Assembly (NCBI GenBank): GCA_003020925.1
Contig: PXRT01000006.1
Location: 1 to 64,000, forward strand
Reading direction: 5' to 3'
Length of the DNA stretch: 64,000 nt
DNA from: Halobacteriales archaeon QS_6_64_34
Lineage (GTDB): Archaea; Halobacteriota; Halobacteria; Halobacteriales; Haloarculaceae
The first letter of the stretch is position 1. Each line of letters begins with the position of its first letter. The notes below the pieces were generated by a model. That model ran no database searches. It was not told the DNA's origin and was given only the letters and a program-made list of their open reading frames with translations. Of the stretch, positions 25,998 through 32,475 are shown piece by piece. The translations under genes and the position numbers were made by a program.

Positions 25998-27038
25998 ATG
26001 CGAGCTGCCAGACTACACGAGTACACAGACGAGATGGAGGAGGGGCTCTCTGTCGACGAGGTAGACGAGCCACAGGTGACAAACAGCGACGACGTAATCG
26101 TGGACGTCGAGGGGGCAGGCTGGTGCCAAACGGACAACCACATCATCGAGGGGATGTGGGAGCAGTACGTCCCACAGCCGCTGCCGATGACGCTGGGCCA
26201 CGAGAACGCCGGTACCGTCGTCGATGTCGGCGAGGAGGTCCAGCTGGTCGAACCGGGCGACCAGGTCATCTGTCACCCGGTCCAGACCTACGGGACCTGC
26301 CGGCCCTGCCGGCAGGGCGAGACGATGTACTGCGAGAACGACGCGTTCAACGGGCTGACAACGGACGGTGGCTTCGCCGACAAGCTCCACACGAGCGAGC
26401 GGTCGGTCATCCCGCTGCCCGACGGCGTCGACCCGGCCGACATCGCCCCCCACGCCGACGCCGGTATCACGGCCTACCACGCCGCCAAGAAGGCCGTTCG
26501 AGAGCTCAACCCCGGCGACGCAGCGGTCGTCATCGGCGTCGGCGGACTGGGCCACATCGGATTGCAGTGTCTCGACGCGATGAGCGCCGCCGACATCGTC
26601 GGCGTGGACATCAAACAATCCGCCCGCGACCTCGCCAGTGACCTCGGTGCCCACTACACCATCGACCCGACCAGCGAGGACGTGGCAAGCGAAATCGAGG
26701 GAATAACCGACGGTGCCGGCGCCGCACAGGTCCTCGACTTCGTCGGTGCCGACGAGACCACCGCGCTCGCGCCGGATATCACCGCAGCCGGTGGCGACCA
26801 CCACATTATCGGCTACGGCGGCCACATCCACGAGCCCGCACAGGCGCTCGTCAACGGAGAATTTGCCTTCCAGGGCAACATCGTTGGCCGGTACGCCGAA
26901 CTTCAAGAGCTTGTCGCTCTGGTCGAACGCGATGCCGTCGACCTTCACACCACCCGCTACGACCTCGAGGACGTCAACGACGTGGCAGTAAAGCTGGAAC
27001 ACCGGGAGATAGACGGCCGCGCGGTCATCATCCCATAA
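25998..27038 (+). CDS. Zinc-dependent alcohol dehydrogenase family protein
   Basis: 346 residues, medium-chain dehydrogenase/reductase. Catalytic zinc ligands: WCQTDNH (Cys near 38) and GHENAG (His/Glu near 64). Coenzyme motif GVGGLGHIGLQ near residue 178, with DIKQSARD following the second strand, favouring NAD. In the structural-zinc lobe the usual four cysteines are reduced to three: TYGTCRPCRQGETMYC has Tyr where the first Cys is expected. Oxidises or reduces an alcohol/aldehyde; substrate unknown. Strong AT-rich promoter and a run-down neighbourhood around it. Confidence 0.88.
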   Translation: MRAARLHEYTDEMEEGLSVDEVDEPQVTNSDDVIVDVEGAGWCQTDNHIIEGMWEQYVPQPLPMTLGHENAGTVVDVGEEVQLVEPGDQVICHPVQTYGTCRPCRQGETMYCENDAFNGLTTDGGFADKLHTSERSVIPLPDGVDPADIAPHADAGITAYHAAKKAVRELNPGDAAVVIGVGGLGHIGLQCLDAMSAADIVGVDIKQSARDLASDLGAHYTIDPTSEDVASEIEGITDGAGAAQVLDFVGADETTALAPDITAAGGDHHIIGYGGHIHEPAQALVNGEFAFQGNIVGRYAELQELVALVERDAVDLHTTRYDLEDVNDVAVKLEHREIDGRAVIIP

Positions 27039-27378
27039 GCGGTATCAGCCGAGACGCCGCGACCCACGCTTTGTATCACTATCATCGGCATCGTCGTCGC
27101 GCTCCCGCTTGCGCTGCTGGCGTCTCTCGTCTGGGCCGTCGGCGCATCCGTCGCTTTCCTCGCAATCGGTGACGACCTTGGGTGACCGTCACCGGCCGAA
27201 ACGGTACTGGTGGTCGGGCCACCCGGTAATGCCACCCCACGCCGGAGAAACAAGCGTTCGCAGTCCCGAACTCGCGGTCGCATTGTGTGCGCTGCGTCGT
27301 CGAACCGACAACACGGCCGACTGAGGGGGTCGATATCGACACATCCTTTATACGATCAAGCGAGCAGGACGTAAACGG
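27039..27378. other. Intergenic region with an open membrane-like stretch but no start
   Basis: From the adh stop to 27184 one frame stays open and encodes a hydrophobic helix (IGIVVALPLALLASLVWAVG) then AFLAIGDDLG, but no ATG, GTG or TTG precedes it, so it is either a gene fragment or chance. The rest holds only the promoter of the next gene: CCTTTATACG at about 27346-27355, 24-33 bases before its ATG. Confidence 0.5.
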
Positions 27379-28539
27379 ATGACCGGGACGTTCGCAGATA
27401 GGACCCTCGCTGAGCACCGGCGTGTCTTCGAGAAGATATGGTGGCAGAATCCGGAGCGACAGAACGGCACCTCCTCGTCGTGGTGGTTCTTCCTGCTGTT
27501 CCCCGACGGCGAGGCGGGGTACGGCCCGCGACAGCTCATGTTCTCGATAGCTGCCTGCATGGGTGAGCAGTGTCATGTCAACGGCCTCCCGGCTCGCAGT
27601 ATGTCCCCGGACCGTCCTGTTTCCGACGGCGTGGACAGGTTCAACGCGACGACGGTCGGCTGGGCCGGCGACGCCGACGTAGTCCACGACCACGTCGTCA
27701 AGCAGCCGGCCGAAGCGGTCCTCTCTCGTGACGACCAGCGTCTCGCGGCCTGGGCAGACCGCGATGACGGCACCAGACGCGGCAGCGAGATAGCCACACT
27801 CTCAAACCGACCACTGGGGCTGCGAGCCCACGTCGTCGGCGACGACGCCGAAGCGGAGTTCGAGGCATGGGGCGAACTCGACTCGAAGATGACTGCACCG
27901 CACCACTCCCTGGATATCGACACGCCGCTCGGTGGCGCCGAGGTCATCGCCTGGCGCCAGATGTCGTTCGAGGGCGAGTTCGACCTCCCCGGGGGAGCGG
28001 AGACGCTTTCGGGGTCGTGTTACTTCCAGCGGGTCTGTTTCGATATGCCGCTCGTCCCCTGGAAGTGGATATGGGCACTCTTCCCGGACGGGTCCACCTT
28101 CTCCGCGCTGGTTCCGTTCATCGGCCCGCAACTGTTCCGACGGGGGTACAGATTCTTCGACTCGAACAGGCTCGAACGGCTGACGATTCCACTCAAACAG
28201 TCCGGGTTCTGGCACTGGGGCGACGACGGGGGCCACGTCGAGTTCGACAGAATCAGCATCGAGCCGCTCCTCGACACCGGCGAACACCCGGACTTCGACG
28301 TTCGCGTCGAGAACGACGCCGGTGAGTACGTGCGTTTCGTCGCCCGGACCTACGGGCACGCACGAAACTGGCTCGACCGTATGCGATTCGGTGGACGGGT
28401 CGGCTCACACTGGAGCTACAACGAGTTCATGTTTCGCATGGCCGGGCTCGCCGGCCACGTCGGCGGCCAGCGTATCGACGAGGCGTCGATGGGCCCCGGG
28501 TTCGGAACGCTGGAGTACAGTACCGGCCTGGGCCTGTGA
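27379..28539 (+). CDS. Unrecognised 386-residue protein, possibly lipocalin-like
   Basis: Trp-, Gly- and His-rich soluble protein without signal peptide or clear membrane helix. Repeated beta-type motifs (WWQNPERQNGTSSSWWFFLL, SLDIDTPLGGAEVIAWRQMS, SGSCYFQRVCFDMPLVPWKW, GFWHWGDDGGHVEFDRISIE) recall the CrtC/AttH lipocalin-like fold seen in hydroxyneurosporene synthase relatives, but that resemblance is weak and by eye. Its own TATA box gives a leaderless transcript; it is bounded by tRNA-Thr on the other side. Could be recently acquired; substrate and role unknown. Confidence 0.6.
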   Translation: MTGTFADRTLAEHRRVFEKIWWQNPERQNGTSSSWWFFLLFPDGEAGYGPRQLMFSIAACMGEQCHVNGLPARSMSPDRPVSDGVDRFNATTVGWAGDADVVHDHVVKQPAEAVLSRDDQRLAAWADRDDGTRRGSEIATLSNRPLGLRAHVVGDDAEAEFEAWGELDSKMTAPHHSLDIDTPLGGAEVIAWRQMSFEGEFDLPGGAETLSGSCYFQRVCFDMPLVPWKWIWALFPDGSTFSALVPFIGPQLFRRGYRFFDSNRLERLTIPLKQSGFWHWGDDGGHVEFDRISIEPLLDTGEHPDFDVRVENDAGEYVRFVARTYGHARNWLDRMRFGGRVGSHWSYNEFMFRMAGLAGHVGGQRIDEASMGPGFGTLEYSTGLGL

Positions 28540-28611
28540 GCGGCAGTACGCAGCTGCCGTGCTCAGCAGGCACACCCGGATGTCCGCTACTCTCGTTTGT
28601 TCGCAGTAGAA

Positions 28612-28685
28612 AGCCGGTGGAGGGATTTGAACCCTCGGCCTAATCCTTACGAAGGATTCGCTCTGCCAGTCTGAGCTACACCGGC
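28612..28685 (-). tRNA. tRNA-Thr (anticodon CGT)
   Basis: Complete cloverleaf: acceptor GCCGGTG with CACCGGC, D-stem GCTC/GAGC, anticodon stem AATCC/GGATT with loop TTCGTAA giving anticodon CGT, T-arm GAGGG-TTCAAAT-CCCTC, discriminator T. No intron and no encoded CCA. Confidence 0.95.
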
Positions 28686-28794
28686 GCGTTGGCACACTCG
28701 ACCAGGCACGCGTTACGACAGCACGTCTGCAGTGTGCCACTCGGCAATAGTGGATAGTGCCGAAACCCGCAATAAGGATTGCGAATCGCCGCCG

Positions 28795-29208
28795 TCAGGC
28801 GGGTCTCGTGCCGACGATAGTGACCGGAACGGGCGATTCCAGCAGGACCTGCTGGGAGACGCTACCGAAGATGACCTTCCCAGTCGGGGAGCGCTTTCGC
28901 GACCCCATGACGATGTGGTCTACGTTGTGGTCCTCGGCCAGGTCGAGGATGCCGTCGGCCGGCGGGAGTCGGCCTGTGGCGGGGGTCACGTCGTAGTCGC
29001 GCTCGGTCAGGTACTCACGGGCCAGCGTGACGGTCTCGATGGCCTCCAGATTGGCGGGGTCGCCGGGGTCTTTTACGTCTTCTGGGGGTAACGCGTGGGT
29101 GACGATGACCTCGATGGTCTCCGCGCCCGTCGGCAGGTCCTCGACAAAGGCGGCCTGTCCGCGAGCGCGGTCCGGGTCTGTGTCGACTGGAATGAGTATC
29201 CGATACAT
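28795..29208 (-). CDS. Universal stress protein (UspA family)
   Basis: 137 residues, single UspA domain. Start YRILIPVDTDPDRARGQA and the nucleotide-binding motif MGSRKRSPTGKVIFGSVSQQ followed by SPVPVTIV, suggesting an ATP-binding Usp. Cytoplasmic stress-related protein of unknown target. The N-terminal Asp and the glycine pattern are intact. Confidence 0.9.
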   Translation of the reverse strand: MYRILIPVDTDPDRARGQAAFVEDLPTGAETIEVIVTHALPPEDVKDPGDPANLEAIETVTLAREYLTERDYDVTPATGRLPPADGILDLAEDHNVDHIVMGSRKRSPTGKVIFGSVSQQVLLESPVPVTIVGTRPA

Positions 29209-29284
29209 GGTAGTGAGAGGGACCGTCGGGTCCCGTTGTGTCCCAATTCACCGGCGGCCCCCGTAACTTTTGCTACTCCGGTCG

Positions 29285-30265
29285 TCAGCGGCGGAGCCGA
29301 GCGTCGACGACGACGTTGTGTTCACCCGGTGCGTACGACCGGACGGTCCGGTGGGTCTCGATACTGACCGCATACTCGGGTTCGGCCGCCGCACGGATGG
29401 CCCGCTCGCCCGGTCCGAAGGGGTCCGTGTCGGGCTGGATATCGTAGTAGTGTATCGTGCAGTCGTCACCCGCCAGCTCGACTGCCGTTTCCAGAAACTC
29501 GCCGGCGCTGTGGGGGAGATTCATCACGATGCGGTCGGCCCACCCCTCGTAGTCGGATGCGACCTCGCGCACGTCGCCACAGATGGCCGTGACGCGGTCC
29601 GGGACGCCGTTGCGCTCGACGTTGGCCCGGAGATACTCGACGGCCCGCTCGTTGATGTCCGTCCCGACGCAGGTCGCGCCACGTTTGGCAAAGGGGACGA
29701 CGAAGGGGCCGACGCCGGCGAACATGTCGAAGGCTCGCTCGCCCTCGCTGACCTGCTCGACGACCCGATGGCGCTCGGTCGCCAGTCGCGGGGAGAAGTA
29801 CACCTCGGCGAGGTCGAGTTCGAACGAACAGCCATACTCCCGGTGGAGCACCTCGGTCGTGTCGCCGGCCAGCACCGCCCAGTCCCGGACCCGCTCGGTC
29901 CCTTTGATTTTCGAGGCCCGGTTCAACACGCCCTCTACAGGCAGGTCAGACGCCATGATGGCGTCGGCAATCGCCCGGGCCCGCTCGGGGTCGTCCTCGT
30001 CGATGATGACCAGGTCGCCCAGCCGCTCGTAGCTCGGGGCAAAGCCCAGCTCGTCGGCGGGCATCGTTTGGCCCTCCCGGACCGGCGCGTCGAACTCGAC
30101 AACCTCGAAGGTGTCCGGCACCTCGGCTGGGTCGGTCACCGGGACGTACAGCACACCGTCCTCGGCGGTGATGTCGTAGCCGTCGTCGATGGCATCCGTC
30201 TCGGCGAGGCGCTGTCGGGTCGCCTCGCCATCCGTGACGGGCACACGAACGCAGGGAACGCCCAT
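29285..30265 (-). CDS. trm5: tRNA (guanine37-N1)-methyltransferase Trm5
   Basis: 326 residues. Makes m1G37 next to the anticodon with SAM. N-terminal D1-like part (VRVPVTDGEATRQRLAETDA), then the class I methyltransferase core: FELDLAEVYFSPRLATERHR, SAM motif DMFAGVGPFVVPFAKRG, GTDINERAVEYLRANVERN and the active-site NLPHSAGEFLETA. ATG 30265 chosen because the family start GVPCVRVPV follows; a longer open frame upstream runs antisense through dphB and is spurious. Divergent from dphB, 75 bases between starts. Confidence 0.93.
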   Translation of the reverse strand: MGVPCVRVPVTDGEATRQRLAETDAIDDGYDITAEDGVLYVPVTDPAEVPDTFEVVEFDAPVREGQTMPADELGFAPSYERLGDLVIIDEDDPERARAIADAIMASDLPVEGVLNRASKIKGTERVRDWAVLAGDTTEVLHREYGCSFELDLAEVYFSPRLATERHRVVEQVSEGERAFDMFAGVGPFVVPFAKRGATCVGTDINERAVEYLRANVERNGVPDRVTAICGDVREVASDYEGWADRIVMNLPHSAGEFLETAVELAGDDCTIHYYDIQPDTDPFGPGERAIRAAAEPEYAVSIETHRTVRSYAPGEHNVVVDARLRR

Positions 30266-30340
30266 GCGCTCACTCTCCCGGCGGCGGCGGTAAGCCTGAC
30301 GCTTCGCGCCCTTTATCCCCGGCGCCGACTGACTCCGGGT

Positions 30341-31111
30341 ATGCTCACATTCGTCGGCCTTGGCCTCTACGACGAACGCTCGGTCACCATCGAGGGACGC
30401 GACGCTATCGGCGACGCGGACCGCGTCTTCGCCGAATTCTACACCAGCCGCCTCGTCGGAACTGACCTCGACAGGCTCGAAACGTTCCACGGAACCGACA
30501 TCGAGGTTCGCGACCGCGCCGGTATCGAGCGCGAGCCCGAACCGATTCTCGAGGCCGCCCAGTCGGCCGACGTGGTCTTTCTCACGGCCGGCGACACCAT
30601 GGTCTCGACGACCCACACCGACCTCCGAATCCGGGCCGAAGAACGCGGTATCGAGACCCGCATCGTCCACGGGACGACCGCCCAGACGGCCGCCGGGTCG
30701 CTCACCGGGCTCCAGAACTACCGCTTCGGGAAGGCGACGACGCTGCCCTTCGAGAAGGCCCACGGCGGCGAGGGCGTTCCGGATAGCGTCGTCTCGACTA
30801 TCGAGGGCAACCGCGAGCGTGATTGTCACACCCTCGTCTACCTCGATATCAAGGTCGACGACCCCCACTGGGCCGACGGCGACGACACGTACATGACCGC
30901 CGACACGGCTGCCGAACTGCTCAGCGTCGAGTTCCCCGATCAATTGGCTGTCGTCGTCGCCCGGGCCGGGAGTCCCGACCCGCTCGTCGTCGCCGACACG
31001 CTGGAAGAGCTGGCCGGCCGCGACTTCGGTAGCCCCCTGCATCTGCTCGTGATTCCCGGCGAGTTACATCCCATTGAGGACGAGGCTCTCGCCGCTGTCG
31101 CCGACAGCTAG
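30341..31111 (+). CDS. dphB: Diphthine synthase
   Basis: 256 residues, SAM-dependent methyltransferase of the tetrapyrrole-methylase fold in diphthamide synthesis on elongation factor 2. Starts LTFVGLGLYDERSVTIEGRD, with VVFLTAGDTMVSTTHTDLRI, the HGTTAQTAAGSLTGLQNYRF central segment and HTLVYLDIKVDD. TATA-like CCCTTTATCC about 30 bases before ATG 30341. Its end overlaps convergent artA by four bases. Confidence 0.94.
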   Translation: MLTFVGLGLYDERSVTIEGRDAIGDADRVFAEFYTSRLVGTDLDRLETFHGTDIEVRDRAGIEREPEPILEAAQSADVVFLTAGDTMVSTTHTDLRIRAEERGIETRIVHGTTAQTAAGSLTGLQNYRFGKATTLPFEKAHGGEGVPDSVVSTIEGNRERDCHTLVYLDIKVDDPHWADGDDTYMTADTAAELLSVEFPDQLAVVVARAGSPDPLVVADTLEELAGRDFGSPLHLLVIPGELHPIEDEALAAVADS

Positions 31112-32109
31112 TCGTCACTCGGGGCGGCGACCTCGTCGGCCTCGCCGCTCGCGTCGACCGCTGTGGCGAGGTCGTACTCGTTGCCCGTCAGCAAAAAGAG
31201 GAGGTCCTCGACGAGGACGGTTATCTCTGGCAGCTCCCGGACGAGGAAATACGTAATCGCCACGAGGGCGACCACCGACCCCGTCTGTGCGAGGATGCGG
31301 TCGGCCACGTAGTACGACACCAGCTGTGGGTCCTCGATGCTGAACAGCGCCATGACGAGACCGGGGAATAGCTGCATCCGCTGTTCCCCAAAGGAGACGG
31401 CGATGAAGACGTTTCGGACCAGGTTCAACACGTAGATGACCGACACCGTAATCGCCAGCGCGCGGAGCTTGCGGCGCCACGGCGCCGACACGGCCAGGAT
31501 ACCGCCGACGAAGATGGCGATGCTCCCGATACCGGTACAGGCCAGTATAATCGTATAGGTTATCGGCCGGGAGTTGCCCTCGAACCAGAACGTGCTCTCG
31601 TAGGGGTAGGGTTTGTCCGCTATCGGGACGCCGTTGTATTCGAGTCCACCGACCAGCAGCGGGTCAACGCCCAGCAGCGACAGCAGGAACGCCGTCTGGT
31701 CGGCGACGGACTCGACGATGGCCTCTCGCATCGGGCCGATAGTGAGGAAGGGGACGTAGACCAGTCCCATCAGCCCCACCGCCCGCGTGAGGACGAACAG
31801 CGAGTCCCGCCCCCGCAAGAGGTGGTACCCCGCCCAGAGCGACAGCGGTACCGCCGCGAAACTGCCCACGCCCTCGATGAGGCTCTTCTGTGTCAGCGTG
31901 AAATGCGGAACGAGCACCAGCCAGAACGCCCCGAAGGCGACCCAGCCAGCGACCGCGACCCGTCGGGCCCACGCCACGTCGTATCGATGGACGAGCGCAC
32001 TGCCCAGAAACGCCGCGAGCACCACCCACATCAGCGGTTCCGACCACACGAGCGGGTCGACCGAAACCCCGCCAAACGTGATAGTCGACTGGAGGACAGG
32101 GGTACTCAT
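31108..32109 (-). CDS. artA: Archaeosortase A
   Basis: 333 residues, polytopic membrane transpeptidase-like enzyme that removes the PGF-CTERM tail of surface proteins, coupling them to lipid. The catalytic Cys191 (ILACTGIGSIAIF), Arg232 (LNLVRNVFIAVSF) and Arg271 (VADRILAQT) are present and spaced exactly like C173, R214 and R253 of the Haloferax volcanii enzyme. Transcribed away from the S-layer gene with 366 bases between, which hold a mobile element. A clear substrate, the S-layer glycoprotein, is the next gene. Confidence 0.94.
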   Translation of the reverse strand: MSTPVLQSTITFGGVSVDPLVWSEPLMWVVLAAFLGSALVHRYDVAWARRVAVAGWVAFGAFWLVLVPHFTLTQKSLIEGVGSFAAVPLSLWAGYHLLRGRDSLFVLTRAVGLMGLVYVPFLTIGPMREAIVESVADQTAFLLSLLGVDPLLVGGLEYNGVPIADKPYPYESTFWFEGNSRPITYTIILACTGIGSIAIFVGGILAVSAPWRRKLRALAITVSVIYVLNLVRNVFIAVSFGEQRMQLFPGLVMALFSIEDPQLVSYYVADRILAQTGSVVALVAITYFLVRELPEITVLVEDLLFLLTGNEYDLATAVDASGEADEVAAPSDD

Positions 32110-32157
32110 TGCTCTATCTTTGCCAATCCGGCCTAAATGCTTTGTCGTTGTGCGGGC

Positions 32158-32389
32158 GGTGGTGTTTAGTTAGGCGATTCAGACTGTCACCAGCCAGAAA
32201 GCCCCGGCTGGCTTCGGTCGGGGGGCTTGCTGCGCTCCTCGGCCTTCGGCCTGTGGTGCTTACGTCGCCCGCCTTCCCGAAGCCAGCCGCCCCTTTCAGT
32301 CCCACCCGCACTGATTGACCAACCGGCATGGGCGGGACTGAAAGGGGCCGACCCTCTCTTCCGCGTTTTCTACCAAACTAAACACTACC
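32158..32389. mobile_element. MITE-like element, copy A, with 8-bp target duplication
   Basis: Terminal inverted repeats GGTGGTGTTTAGTT (32158-32171) and AACTAAACACTACC (32376-32389), 13 of 14 matching. The flanks are GTGCGGGC at 32150-32157 and GTGCGGGC at 32390-32397, an exact 8-bp duplication. Inside, one complete minus-strand module (32191-32307) has arms GGCTGGCTTCGG (32206-32217) and CCGAAGCCAGCC (32277-32288). The second, plus-strand module is cut: GGGCGGGACTGAAAGGGGC is present, then sequence jumps to the right end. No transposase; presumably moved in trans. Confidence 0.85.
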
Positions 32390-32475
32390 GTGCGGGCTGT
32401 ACATCGGACACACAGCGCCGCCGCTACCGGACGAGCACGCAAAAAAGTTCGAAAGTCAAGGACGGGGCGGTCCCG

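Noticed and set aside
29270-30340. In-frame extension upstream of dphB and of trm5 on the opposite strand
   Set aside because: The family N-termini begin at 30341 and 30265; the extensions lie over each other's coding sequence.
32114-32329. Small ORF with GLKGAAGFGKAGDVST-type product (also seen at 37.5-37.7 kb and 38.6 kb)
   Set aside because: The apparent protein conservation follows from the conserved DNA/RNA frame of the mobile modules; the stems vary and the frame is not kept in copy C minus.
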